Shown piece by piece: positions 1-8,377 of a stretch of DNA of 64,000 nt. This DNA comes from Kamptonema formosum PCC 6407 (GTDB lineage: Bacteria > Cyanobacteriota > Cyanobacteriia > Cyanobacteriales > Microcoleaceae): assembly GCF_000332155.1 (NCBI RefSeq), contig NZ_KB235898.1:1-64000 (forward strand). Direction: 5' to 3'. The first letter of the stretch is position 1. Every line of letters begins with the position of its first letter. A model generated the notes under the pieces. It worked only from the letters and a program-made list of their open reading frames with translations. It was not told the DNA's origin and did not search any database. A program made the position numbers and the translations under genes.

Positions 1-23
1 TGCTCCCCCGCTCCCCCGCTCCC

Positions 24-2522
24 TTACTGCCGCCACAGCTTGATCGTATTATCCTTGCCCCCACTAGCGATAGTCTTACCATCGGGGCTAAAAGCAACCG
101 TGTAAACCTCATTAGAATGCCCTGTCAAACTATTCAGTAAGACTCCACTCCTTAAATCCCAAATCTTAATCGTTTTATCCTTACTCCCACTAGCAATAGT
201 CTTACCATCCGGGCTGATAGCAACAGATACGATTTCCCCAGAATGACCGTTCAAAGTCCGAATTAACTCCCCAGTAGCCAGATTCCAAATCTTAATAGTC
301 CGATCGTAGGAACCGCTAACTAATGTTTTTCCATCCGGGCTAATTGCAACCGACCTCACCTGATCTGAATGACCATCAATAGTATTAATCAACCGACCAG
401 TTTCTACATCCACAATTGTAATCGTCTTATCCTTAGAACCGCTAACCAAAGTTTTCCCATCTGGACTAATAGCAACCGAATAAACATAATCGGAATGATC
501 CGGCAAATTGTAAATTAAATCCCCAGTTGCTACATTCCAGGTTTTGGATGTCTTGTCGCTGCTACCGCTAGCTAAAGTTAGTCCGTCAGGAGCGATCGCT
601 ACAGACCAAACCGCAGCATCGTGATCGACAGTACGCACTAATTCCCCCGTTTTCAAATTCCATAGTAGAATTCTCCAGTAAGAAGTGCCGGCTGCTAGCC
701 GCGTCCCATTCGAGTTAAAAGCAACAGACCAAATTGCCGATGAATCTCCATCAAAACTGCGGATCAGATTCCCCGTAGCTAAATCCCAAATCTTAATCGT
801 TTTGTCCTTAGAACCGCTAGCTATGGTCAAACCATCAGGACTAAAAGCAACAGCTCCAACTGCATTGGAATGCTCAGCAAAATTCTTAACTGTTACGTTT
901 TTCCAGTTAGTACCATCCTGGCATTGCTTGACAAGGAGTTGAGCATCTGCATAGCGACTAGAACTATTATTAACTTTTTCTCCCTGGTTGATACACTCCT
1001 GATAATTGCTCTCTTTATAAAGAGCATTAATTGTATTAAGTTGTTGCGATTCTTGCTGGCGGCGTTGCTGCAACTTCTGCCACTGAAGATAGCCGTAAAT
1101 AGCAGCAACTACAGCTAAAATAGCAGCAATGCTTGCCCCAATTAAGTAAGGATTTATTCTGCGATTTTGTGGCTGCGGTATAACTGTAAGATTCCGATTT
1201 ATTGGCGAAACTTGTCCGTTAGATATCGCTTGTGGTAGACCATTGTCTGCTATCCGCGACCCTGGAGGATAAAATCTCCCTGGTGGCTGGTCAGAACTCT
1301 GCTTGGGCTGTGTAAAACTTAAAATTAGGTTCTGTAATTTGACGAGTAAGGATTTGGGGAGGACGCGACTTTCGATTAATTCTATATCTTGATCTGTGAG
1401 CCCTAAAATTTGCTGCAAGCGTTTCAATTCGTCACGAGTATCCTTGGCAAAGGGATATTCCTGCTGCATCGATTCAACTAAAGCCTGCTCGTACTGCTGC
1501 GCCTTATCCTTGAATTTTCGGTAAGGGTTTAATACTTCGTCTTCAATGGCATCTGCTTCTTCTGGCAATAGTTCTAGACTGTTTCGCAGTTCGGCTAAGA
1601 TTTTGCGGCCGACAATTGAAATTTCCCCTCGATGGCTAGCGCGGCGCTCTACTTCTTCCCGATATATGGTAATTTTAGGAACTCTAGTTCGAGAGCGATC
1701 GCTAACTCTTTTGAGATCGGCTACAGCTTCCGCAGCAGACTGATATCGCTGGTGAAAATCGTAGCGTACCATGTTGTCTAAAACATCTGCCAGCTCTTGA
1801 CTAACTACAGCTAAATGTCGCCAAAATATTTCGCCCCCATGAGGATTATCGCGATCTCGCAGTTTTGGTAATTCATAAGCAGGCAACCCCGTAAGGGCCT
1901 GAATTCCGATCATCCCTACTGCATAGATATCGCTGTTTAATTGTGGGTTGTATTGAAATTGTTCAATTGGCATATATTCCAAGGTGCCAATCCGAACTGT
2001 AGCCGGCTTTTGACCGCGATCGAGGTTAATTTCTTTAACTGCTCCAAAGTCGAGCAAAACTAATTTGCCATCTGACTGCCGCCGGATTAAATTTCCTGGT
2101 TTAATGTCTCGGTGAATCACCCCGTGTCCGTGTACGAACACGAGAATTTCTAAGACTTCTTTCAATAGCCTGACAACTTGCTCTTCCGACAGCGGTTTTC
2201 CTGGTAAAATCTCGCTGGCTAAGGAATAGCCGGGAATAAATGCTTCTACTAAGAAAAATTCTTGATTTTTCTCAAAGTAAGCAAATAACTGAGGGATTTG
2301 TTCGTGCTGGCCGAGCTTTTCTAGAACTTCTGCTTCTTTTTCAAACAGGCGGCGGGCAGTCTCGATTAGTTTCGGATCGTTACTTGCAGGCCGCAGATGC
2401 TTGACAAAACATTGCGGTTCCCCAGGGCGGCGAGTATCTTTAGCTAGATAAGTTTGTCCAAATTCTCCTGTTTCTATGACTTCAATGATTTGATAGCGTC
2501 CGTCCAAAAGTTGGCTAACCAT
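24..2522 (-). CDS. Ser/Thr protein kinase with C-terminal WD40 propeller
   Basis: An 832-residue cyanobacterial Hanks-type kinase. Seen: a glycine-rich loop (ETGEFGQTY), lysine in FVKHL, catalytic HRDIKPGN near residue 137 and LDFGAVKE near 157. A proline/glutamine-rich linker follows, then one membrane helix near 457-480. Seven WD40 repeats (about 540-832) end in motifs such as TIKIWDLATG. The kinase should therefore be cytoplasmic and the propeller on the other side of the membrane, perhaps as a sensing or docking surface (inference). The frame stays open 35 codons further upstream, but the ATG at 2522 (MVSQLLDGRYQ) begins exactly where kinases of this type begin. No partner gene is adjacent; the substrate is unknown. 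Confidence 0.93.
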   Translation of the reverse strand: MVSQLLDGRYQIIEVIETGEFGQTYLAKDTRRPGEPQCFVKHLRPASNDPKLIETARRLFEKEAEVLEKLGQHEQIPQLFAYFEKNQEFFLVEAFIPGYSLASEILPGKPLSEEQVVRLLKEVLEILVFVHGHGVIHRDIKPGNLIRRQSDGKLVLLDFGAVKEINLDRGQKPATVRIGTLEYMPIEQFQYNPQLNSDIYAVGMIGIQALTGLPAYELPKLRDRDNPHGGEIFWRHLAVVSQELADVLDNMVRYDFHQRYQSAAEAVADLKRVSDRSRTRVPKITIYREEVERRASHRGEISIVGRKILAELRNSLELLPEEADAIEDEVLNPYRKFKDKAQQYEQALVESMQQEYPFAKDTRDELKRLQQILGLTDQDIELIESRVLPKSLLVKLQNLILSFTQPKQSSDQPPGRFYPPGSRIADNGLPQAISNGQVSPINRNLTVIPQPQNRRINPYLIGASIAAILAVVAAIYGYLQWQKLQQRRQQESQQLNTINALYKESNYQECINQGEKVNNSSSRYADAQLLVKQCQDGTNWKNVTVKNFAEHSNAVGAVAFSPDGLTIASGSKDKTIKIWDLATGNLIRSFDGDSSAIWSVAFNSNGTRLAAGTSYWRILLWNLKTGELVRTVDHDAAVWSVAIAPDGLTLASGSSDKTSKTWNVATGDLIYNLPDHSDYVYSVAISPDGKTLVSGSKDKTITIVDVETGRLINTIDGHSDQVRSVAISPDGKTLVSGSYDRTIKIWNLATGELIRTLNGHSGEIVSVAISPDGKTIASGSKDKTIKIWDLRSGVLLNSLTGHSNEVYTVAFSPDGKTIASGGKDNTIKLWRQ

Positions 2523-3212
2523 GAAAACAACCCAGCTCTTTTTTGGTTGATGGTGGCATGAAAAATTTTCGCTGCCGTTGGTTGATGTTTTAGGAGAGAG
2601 AAAAGCGCCAATGCGATCGCACGCCATCGGCAGAGTTATCTAGATGCTTTGAGTTGAGTTGAGGCGGCGACTCATTTACCTTCAAGCATTTGAGTCAATT
2701 TCCAATTCTGGAATTTAGGCACTACAGGTAACAATTCTCCTGCCATTGCGTAACGCCCCTAGTTGGAAGTGCGGCGGTTCGCCCTCCGCAGCTCTCTCCA
2801 GTGACAAACTTTCATCTGTAATTAAACGAGCACAACCCTGGTCTTGTAAAATACCTCTAAGCCGACGAATTATTGTTACCAGTTTATTGTCAAACTCAAT
2901 TATGTACTAGATGTGGACAGACTAGATTCTACCACAACGCGCCTTCTGCGATCTAGTTTTGTGTCTGCCCGTCTAGCGATCGCTCAACGGACACGGTTTT
3001 TCTCCACAAGCTCACTAGCAGGCTAAGGCTAAGGGAAAAGGCTATTGCTGGTAAGCTTTCTGGGAATTAGGATCTTACTTTTTATAAAGAAAATGCTGAA
3101 AACCCCTGAGAAACAGCAACGCAGTTGCGTTATGCAGAAGAATTTAGGCTGAATTCTGGCTTTGGGTTTCTTTTTCAAATTGTTTCCATCTCTACAAAAA
3201 TTGCTTTTCGCT
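2523..3212. other. Intergenic region, no confident gene
   Basis: About 690 bases between the kinase start and a small membrane-protein gene. It holds HIP1-type octamers and a minus-strand open stretch (2715-2906) without a usable start codon. GGCTTTGGGTTTCTT at about 3161-3175 is inversely related to AAGAAACCCAAAG inside the neighbouring small gene and could pair with it in that transcript. I see no RNA gene here. Confidence 0.5.
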
Positions 3213-3320
3213 TTATTTTTTCAATATTTGCAAAGCTTGATATGCCAAAAACAAGAAACCCAAAGAACCCAAAGCCGTGACTCCTTCTACTATTAAATCG
3301 GCTGTCAAAAATTCACCCAT
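3213..3320 (-). CDS. Small single-span membrane protein (35 residues)
   Basis: A short open frame of 35 codons starting ATG GGT GAA and ending TAA. An AGGAGGA Shine-Dalgarno sequence lies 7-8 bases upstream of the ATG, close to ideal. The product begins MGEFLTADLIVEG, has one hydrophobic helix (about residues 9-32) and ends in two lysines. That size and design fit small thylakoid subunits (Pet, Psa, Psb, Ndh small proteins), but the sequence matches none that I can recall, so no function is claimed. The gene has more than 200 bases of non-coding sequence on either side, so it is probably transcribed alone. The good ribosome site and clean helix make a chance frame unlikely. Confidence 0.6.
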   Translation of the reverse strand: MGEFLTADLIVEGVTALGSLGFLFLAYQALQILKK

Positions 3321-3630
3321 AACAGTGTCCTCCTACAATTAATTGCGATTTTTGATTGGGATTGAAAAAATCTAGAAAAACTTATGTTTTTAGTTTTTCC
3401 TTGTCTGGTCTATCGATTATAGCAACCGCCACGACAGTTAAGACATTCTTAATTCCTACCAGCATAGATTCTCAACCCTTCTTCCCCGATCGTCATAGTC
3501 CCTAGCCCCCTGTCTCTAGCGATCGCACTCCTGAGTCTTTAGAGTCGCCGGGTTTTTATACCATTTTCCGATCAAAAATGATATCACAGCTACTAGATAA
3601 TTAAATCCTTTTTTCTGCTGCTATTTCATC
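3321..3630. other. Intergenic region with dispersed-repeat sequence
   Basis: About 310 bases containing the upstream region and ribosome site of the small gene. Around 3417-3520 there is a segment (TATAGCAACCGCCACGACAG followed by CCTAGCCCC) that resembles one at 39510-39630, so it is probably a dispersed intergenic repeat. No coding frame was recognised. Confidence 0.45.
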
Positions 3631-4686
3631 TCAATTAACAGTCAATGTGTCGAACCACTGTAAAATCCGATTCCAGGCCCACCAGCGATCGCGATCGGCA
3701 AATTGATGCTGACAGCGTTTACTACTGATATACCCGACATGACCACCGTAGGCTGTCAGCACTAATTCTAAGGCTGGATTGTTGGCACTAATGGCTTGCA
3801 ACTCAGAGACAAGAATGGGGTCAAACATCGGATCGTCCGCTGCATACAGGATAAAAGTGGGTTTTTTGAGGTGAGGCAAAATGTGTAGAGCGCTGCTAGC
3901 GTCATAGTATTCTTCTACAGAGGAGAAACCTAACCGCCCAATGACCAGTTCATGGTCAAATCCCCAAATGCTATTGGCGCGTTCAATGGCCGCCGGATCG
4001 ATCGCCCCTGGATGTGATGCGGCGATCTGTTTTGCTAGTTTTTTTAACTGTCGGGCGATCGCTTTTTCTAAAAATTTCCCCCATTCATCTTTAACCAGAT
4101 AAGACAGAGAACGGTTCGAGTCTAAACTGGGACAAATCACCGCCGCGCCTGCTAGTTCTGACTCTTCGAGTCCTAAATCAGGCCCCCAATCTGCGATCGC
4201 CTGAGCTGATTTTACAGCCCACAATGCTAATTGTCCCCCCAGGGAATAACCCGTGAACCAAAAAGGGGCGGGACATCCCATCTCTTTCGCAGCCGCAGCA
4301 ATCCGAACGAAATCTTCGCCTTCGTATAGACCATCAGAAGTCAGCGTAGGAGAAAGTTCGGCAGTTTTGCCGTGAGCTCGCCAGTCAAAGAATACCACTG
4401 CACAGCCTTGGGAATAGGCTTTACGACCCAGTAGCCGAAGAAACCATTGATTATCCAGATCGCCAGTAATCCCGTAAGTGCCAACAATGGTATATCGGGG
4501 ATTTTCGGGAATCGCAACTAGACCGAAAATCGGTACTCCACAAGCACCAGTAAAGATATGTTCTTGGTAAGGGGGCTCTGGATCGGAGATCGTTTTTTCC
4601 CAATGGCGACTAGCCCTTAATGCGCCGTACAACGTCATTAATAGGCCATTGTTAAGCAGCCAAGGTGGAGTATAGCCAATGGTCAT
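3631..4686 (-). CDS. Alpha/beta hydrolase (YheT/EMB8-like)
   Basis: A 351-residue alpha/beta-fold hydrolase. The nucleophile elbow is seen as FTGYSLGGQ (Ser in GYSLGG), preceded by a strand carrying VVFFDWRAHGK. A later aspartate lies in YAADDPMF and a histidine in AYGGHVGY, the usual Asp and His positions of the triad. Length and order match the YheT-like hydrolase family, which has esterase-like folds but poorly defined substrates. It begins MTIGYTPPWLLNNG and has no signal peptide, so it is probably cytoplasmic. It stands alone: the next gene upstream ends 108 bases away. The fold is secure, the substrate unknown. Confidence 0.85.
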   Translation of the reverse strand: MTIGYTPPWLLNNGLLMTLYGALRASRHWEKTISDPEPPYQEHIFTGACGVPIFGLVAIPENPRYTIVGTYGITGDLDNQWFLRLLGRKAYSQGCAVVFFDWRAHGKTAELSPTLTSDGLYEGEDFVRIAAAAKEMGCPAPFWFTGYSLGGQLALWAVKSAQAIADWGPDLGLEESELAGAAVICPSLDSNRSLSYLVKDEWGKFLEKAIARQLKKLAKQIAASHPGAIDPAAIERANSIWGFDHELVIGRLGFSSVEEYYDASSALHILPHLKKPTFILYAADDPMFDPILVSELQAISANNPALELVLTAYGGHVGYISSKRCQHQFADRDRWWAWNRILQWFDTLTVN

Positions 4687-4794
4687 AAGTGGATGTCGAA
4701 AATATCTGTCTCGTTGGTGGAATACTTTTACTGGACAGGTTGGTTATTTTAGCGAATAACCCTGGAAAAAGCAATGTTTTTTGAGTAAATGCAC

Positions 4795-5175
4795 TCAAAG
4801 TCCTAAACTTTGCCCTTTACTATCTCCTGACTTTGACGGCCAGCGAACCGTCAGAATTATAGAATCTTCCTCAGCGAACCAATAATGAGACACACCCGGA
4901 CACCAAAGAGCATAATCACCTTCACCAGAAAGCAAGACCTCTGACTCTGGAAATTGAATCCGAAATCGCCCTTTAATTAAAATAGAAAGTGTAGTAGCTT
5001 CAGTATTTACAGCCCACTGAGTTCTACATTCCCCTGCTTTATGAGTCCCCCATTTTACCTCTAAAACAGACGTTGAGCGAGGATCGTCATTAGGAGTTAT
5101 AAAGTGACCCGCGAACCAACCTCCGCGACTTATACCTTCAATACCAGCATTTCCAAAAACAACTTTAGGCGGCAT
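4795..5175 (-). CDS. Cupin-like small protein
   Basis: A 126-residue protein with the alternating short-strand and glycine pattern of a cupin barrel: LSILIKGRFRIQFPES followed by GDYALWCPGVSHYWFAEEDS, ending in a strand with TVRWPS. One histidine (GVSHYW) is at a typical second-motif position, but the full HxH...E metal set is not evident, so it may be non-catalytic or ligand-binding. The frame extends two codons upstream to a TTG; the ATG at 5175 is preferred because GGAG and AAGG lie at ribosome-site distance. It is divergent from the next gene across an AT-rich gap of about 70 bases. Confidence 0.65.
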   Translation of the reverse strand: MPPKVVFGNAGIEGISRGGWFAGHFITPNDDPRSTSVLEVKWGTHKAGECRTQWAVNTEATTLSILIKGRFRIQFPESEVLLSGEGDYALWCPGVSHYWFAEEDSIILTVRWPSKSGDSKGQSLGL

Positions 5176-5245
5176 CAGCAAACCCTTCTCCGAGCGGGTA
5201 ATTTATATTATAATAATATAAACCTGATTTAATTACTCAAACCAA

Positions 5246-5869
5246 ATGAGCGAGTTCCACTGGTCCACCATCTTAATAATATCTCTAATTGTAATTGGTA
5301 GTGGCATCACCGGAGCTTTAATTCAAAGAGCTATTTCTACTTTTAAGAAGCGCACGCAAACAATTGGTCGCAGAGTTGATATATTTCCTTCCTTTGATGA
5401 TACTTTGGGGACATTATGCCACAGCACAGACATCAAAATTTCTGACGGAACCACAGAATATAGATACAAAGAATTACATATTGTTCAAATTCAATTGACC
5501 AATCAAGGCAACTACAGTTATGATGACTTTAAATTTGGCATCTCTTTATCAGAGGACAATCTTGCCGTCTACATAGAGGCGCAAGTACCTAACCGCCACC
5601 ATCAGGTAGAACAACTTACACCTGTAAGCTTTTCTGAACCTAAATCACAAATTGACTTGCTTTTACGCCCTCTTAATAAAAAAGGCACTTATACGCTGCG
5701 TTTGTTGATTTTAGTTCCTGAAGGAAGCAAAGAGACAGGCGAGATTCAATTTAGCTCACCTCTCGACATTGAATTTGTCCACTTACCTACCGCCACAGAA
5801 GTTCTAGAAGAAGCAGTCCGTTCAACGAATATATCCTTTGGCCCTTTTAGCGTATCTTTCCCTAAATAA
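5246..5869 (+). CDS. Membrane-anchored hypothetical protein
   Basis: A 207-residue protein not recognised as any named family. It has one N-terminal membrane helix (about 8-28, ILIISLIVIGSGITGALI), then basic residues (FKKRTQ). The rest is a mostly beta-strand soluble domain with phrases such as IVQIQLTNQGNYSYDDFKFG and TYTLRLLILVPEGS, reminiscent of an immunoglobulin-like sandwich (inference). The basic residues right after the helix suggest the domain is cytoplasmic. It is divergent from the cupin gene and convergent with the SRPBCC gene. Confidence 0.6.
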   Translation: MSEFHWSTILIISLIVIGSGITGALIQRAISTFKKRTQTIGRRVDIFPSFDDTLGTLCHSTDIKISDGTTEYRYKELHIVQIQLTNQGNYSYDDFKFGISLSEDNLAVYIEAQVPNRHHQVEQLTPVSFSEPKSQIDLLLRPLNKKGTYTLRLLILVPEGSKETGEIQFSSPLDIEFVHLPTATEVLEEAVRSTNISFGPFSVSFPK

Positions 5870-5901
5870 TCAATAGTCCCCCTATATGTAAACTCCACTA
5901 C

Positions 5902-6582
5902 TTACCTACGGCCCGAAGATTGGCCTTCCACAGTAGCAATTTCGCCAGTTTCCATTATTTGCTTAAAGCGACGCAGATCGTCACCGATTTGCTGTTTCGG
6001 TTCTTCACCAAATAACTTAGCAAAAGCAGCAGTAATTGCACCGCCTGGGGGATTGTATTCAATGACAACTTTTACCTCTGTTCCTTGCCCTGTGGAAGCG
6101 GGTTGAAAACGCACAAAACCAGAATTATCAACATCTGCGCCTTCAACTGAGGCCCAAGCAATTAATCGGTTTTCCTGTTCGTTAATAATCTCCGCATCCC
6201 ATTCGATGCTATTATCCATCGGTGCAGATGCAATCCAGTGGGAACGCTTGTCATCGATTACTTTCACAGATTTAAGGTGCTTCATGAAATGCGGCAAATT
6301 TTCAAAGTCCCGCCAAAAACGATAAAGTTCTTCAGGAGATTTATCAATTGTCACCGTCTTTTCAACTTTGATATTATCCATATTTTCTGCTGACTGTACT
6401 ACATTTCCTCCACTGACACCGTGATAAGCTAAACCGCCACCTGCGATCGCCACCAAAGCGCCCCTCAAAGAACGTTGAGACAAACCGTAAAGAACCAGCG
6501 CCCCACCCCCAATTAACGATGCCCACCGTTCCTTATCGCCGCTATTACTAGCATTTTGTTGGTCTGAAGTTGTTGATTCCAT
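5902..6582 (-). CDS. SRPBCC/polyketide cyclase-like protein with DUF2892-type N-terminus
   Basis: A 226-residue two-part protein. Residues about 18-60 form short glycine-rich hydrophobic segments (SLIGGGALVLYGLSQRSLRG), typical of the DUF2892 membrane module. From about residue 72 comes a START-like SRPBCC domain (VEKTVTIDKSPEELYRFWRD, then LPHFMKHLKSVKV and IEWDAEIINE), a fold with a deep hydrophobic cavity that binds lipids or similar ligands. The ATG at 6582 has GGAG about 8 bases upstream. It lies just downstream of the truncated release-factor-like gene. The ligand is unknown; proteins of this design are often stress-linked (family knowledge, not shown here). Confidence 0.8.
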   Translation of the reverse strand: MESTTSDQQNASNSGDKERWASLIGGGALVLYGLSQRSLRGALVAIAGGGLAYHGVSGGNVVQSAENMDNIKVEKTVTIDKSPEELYRFWRDFENLPHFMKHLKSVKVIDDKRSHWIASAPMDNSIEWDAEIINEQENRLIAWASVEGADVDNSGFVRFQPASTGQGTEVKVVIEYNPPGGAITAAFAKLFGEEPKQQIGDDLRRFKQIMETGEIATVEGQSSGRR

Positions 6583-6600
6583 TGCTTTAACTCCTATAAA

Positions 6601-7209
6601 TTAATAACGAAAGATCGCAGCTATTGGTGCTGCTTCGGGGACTTTTTCAGGCGGAACAGCGTAGACAGTACCGCCGTTCAAAATTGTTTGAATAGCCGCA
6701 GAATTCAATAAATCTCGATCGCCGGCTTCCGCTTCTGAGTGAACTTGCGCCTTACCCGTTTCAGGATTAAAAGTACCCCATTTCTGAACGCCCATCGCCA
6801 CAAATAATCGATCTACTCTTCCAAAATAAGCAGCCGAAAGAGTTTCATTTAAATCCGCAGAAGTTTTTTGAACTCCGGCAAGTTCCCGATATTGTTCGAT
6901 CGCCTCTTCCTGTACCTGGGAAAACAAAGGTTCCACAATCGGCAGAGCTTCCGCCTGTAACTCTTCTGCCTTCCAAATTTTAGGATTTCCCGTCAGCCCT
7001 TCAGCAACTAGATGCTGGTAAGTATTTGCTTCTCGGTAAATCGGAAACAAATATTCTACTCCGGCTAGCACTAAGGGAGCTTTTTTGCCGTGTAAATGTT
7101 GGTGCACAGCCCGATCGATTATGTGGAAGTATTGCAGAATATCTTCCTGCTTCTTGTCGCGATCGGGACTTCCTTGCCCGTGAAAACTACCATAGAAAGT
7201 AAAGTGAGC
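6601..7209 (-). pseudogene. 5'-truncated archaeo-eukaryotic release factor-like gene (baeRF family 3)
   Basis: The frame encodes only the C-terminal half of a bacterial release-factor-1-like protein: FHGQGSPDRDKKQEDILQ, LVLAGVEYLFPIYREANTY, then GGTVYAVPPEKVP and AAIFRY at the end. Family members are roughly 370 residues; here about 203 codons remain. Homologous sequence continues 34 codons upstream of the only candidate start (GTG at 7107) and then meets an in-frame TAG at 7210-7212. That stretch contains no ATG, GTG or TTG. The region beyond, towards psaK, holds palindromic repeat sequence instead of the missing half. I read this as a gene that lost its 5' part; a short product from the GTG cannot be excluded. 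Confidence 0.7.
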
Positions 7210-7246
7210 CTAGTTCTGCTATTGAAATCGCTAATTTATCTTGGTC

Positions 7247-7293
7247 TGCACCCTGTCCTAGAAGAAGTTAGCAGGGTGCATTAAGCGCACCCT
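7247..7293. repeat. Nested inverted repeat
   Basis: TGCACCCTG (7247-7255) pairs with CAGGGTGCA (7272-7280), and AGGGTGC/GCACCCT pairs again around ATTAAGC up to 7293. It sits at the broken edge of the release-factor-like pseudogene, so it may mark the breakpoint or be a small intergenic palindrome of the kind common in this genome. Confidence 0.6.
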
Positions 7294-7330
7294 ACTTTAT
7301 AGCGTCTAAAGTCCTTATGAGTTTTCGGCT

Positions 7331-7358
7331 AAAAAGCCACATCTTCAGTAGCTTTTTT
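7331..7358 (-). terminator. Stem-loop downstream of psaK
   Basis: AAAAAGCCAC and GTAGCTTTTTT flank a 7-base loop and form a stem with one mismatch. Read on the minus strand it lies 10 bases after the psaK stop and ends in a run of T, as an intrinsic terminator should. It could work in both directions. Confidence 0.6.
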
Positions 7359-7367
7359 GCTCTCTTG

Positions 7368-7646
7368 CTAGATAACTTGGCTGTTATTGAGCCCCATAAT
7401 TACGAGTACCCCCAGGAGATGACCCGCACTCATTGATGCCAAAAATGCAGGGACGCTAATATTATTGAAAAGCTCAGGAAAGGGTAGAGGCATTTTCGGC
7501 CCGACGTGGGGATGCCAAATTACACGGCTAAGAACGAACAAAGCCAAGAGATTGCAAATAAACATCACCAAGGGTTTTTGCCAATCACCCAATGCGCTGT
7601 CGCTAACAGCCGATTCTATTACTGCTAGTAAGTTTGAGTCGATCAT
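7368..7646 (-). CDS. psaK: Photosystem I subunit PsaK
   Basis: A 92-residue two-helix protein of the PsaK family: an N-terminal helix (about 22-42, PLVMFICNLLALFVLSRVIW), a polar loop with a proline-rich stretch (GPKMPLPFPE), and a second helix with ASMSAGHLLGVLVIMGL. PsaK sits at the periphery of photosystem I and helps bind antenna chlorophyll and state-transition partners. The N-terminus (MIDSNLLAVIESAV) and loop differ from the standard short PsaK, so this may be a second, stress-type copy (PsaK2-like; inference). GGAGAAATAATC precedes the ATG. The next gene upstream on the same strand encodes a Hli protein, which fits a high-light pairing. Confidence 0.8.
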   Translation of the reverse strand: MIDSNLLAVIESAVSDSALGDWQKPLVMFICNLLALFVLSRVIWHPHVGPKMPLPFPELFNNISVPAFLASMSAGHLLGVLVIMGLNNSQVI

Positions 7647-7744
7647 GATTATTTCTCCTTCCTTACAAAATGAAAAAACTGTAACTAACTATGAAATGTT
7701 TGAGACAGTAGGGCTTGCCTAGCGTTAGATTTTTTTAAACTATC

Positions 7745-7774
7745 TGGCAGTTTTAGTATTTCCTAAAACTGCCA
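7745..7774 (-). terminator. Perfect 12-bp stem-loop after the hli gene
   Basis: TGGCAGTTTTAG and CTAAAACTGCCA pair perfectly around a 6-base loop, 22 bases after the stop of the Hli gene (minus strand). The following bases are TTTAAAAAAA-like rather than a clean U run, so termination is probable but not certain; transcript stabilisation is an alternative. Confidence 0.55.
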
Positions 7775-7795
7775 AATTGCAAGTAGAACCGATGA

Positions 7796-8011
7796 TTAGC
7801 TAGGCAGAGGTAGATTGGGAAGGAAGTGTAGGACATCGCGCAGCACGCTATATCCAGCAAGATCCCACAGCAGATAAGCTAGGAAACCAATCATGGCTAA
7901 GCGACCGTTCCAAAGCTCTGCTTGGGGAGTAAAACCAAACAAGAAAGCATTGCGATCTTTCTCGTTATACGCATTAGCAACTTTGGGTAAATAGCTAGGA
8001 GGAGTTTCCAT
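7796..8011 (-). CDS. High-light-inducible protein (Hli/SCP)
   Basis: A 71-residue single-helix protein of the light-harvesting-like family. The chlorophyll-binding signature is seen as AELWNGRLAMIGFLAYLL (the ExxNxRxAMxGF pattern), at about residues 31-48. Such proteins sit in the thylakoid membrane, bind chlorophyll and carotenoid, and protect photosystem assembly under strong light. The ATG is preceded by AAGGAAT. A hairpin separates it from psaK downstream, so the two are probably neighbours under similar control rather than one tight operon. Confidence 0.92.
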   Translation of the reverse strand: METPPSYLPKVANAYNEKDRNAFLFGFTPQAELWNGRLAMIGFLAYLLWDLAGYSVLRDVLHFLPNLPLPS

Positions 8012-8377
8012 GATTTACATTCCTTTACATTCATTACTTTTACATAGTAGCCACCTAATTCCTGCACGGCTATCTGCCTTTAGGCTCAAAATCCACACAA
8101 TTCTAAAGGATGACTTGAAAGATAATTGATAGTGATAATTTATACGGTAGGCGTAACTAGATGTGCTATTTGCAAAAAGGTAGTAAAATGTTATAAATAA
8201 ACTTGAGATCGATCGTGCTACCCGACAATTTTTTTATTAAAATATTAACTAGACTTAGGCACTGATAAGGTAACGCCGTCTGTGTGGGAGTAAAGGAACG
8301 ACCTATATTGGCGGTTAAGGCAAGAGGTTTGCCTAAGTCATACTTTAAAATAAACTCGATTTTCAGAGGAAAGACCT
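8012..8377. other. Upstream region of hflX and the hli gene
   Basis: About 365 AT-rich bases between divergent genes, so promoters of both should lie here. I cannot name a promoter with confidence. The end of the gap (8366-8370, GAGGA) is the likely ribosome site of hflX. Confidence 0.4.

Noticed and set aside
2715-2906. Minus-strand open stretch of 64 codons
   Set aside because: No ATG, GTG or TTG start and no family recognised; it may be a decayed remnant but cannot be supported.
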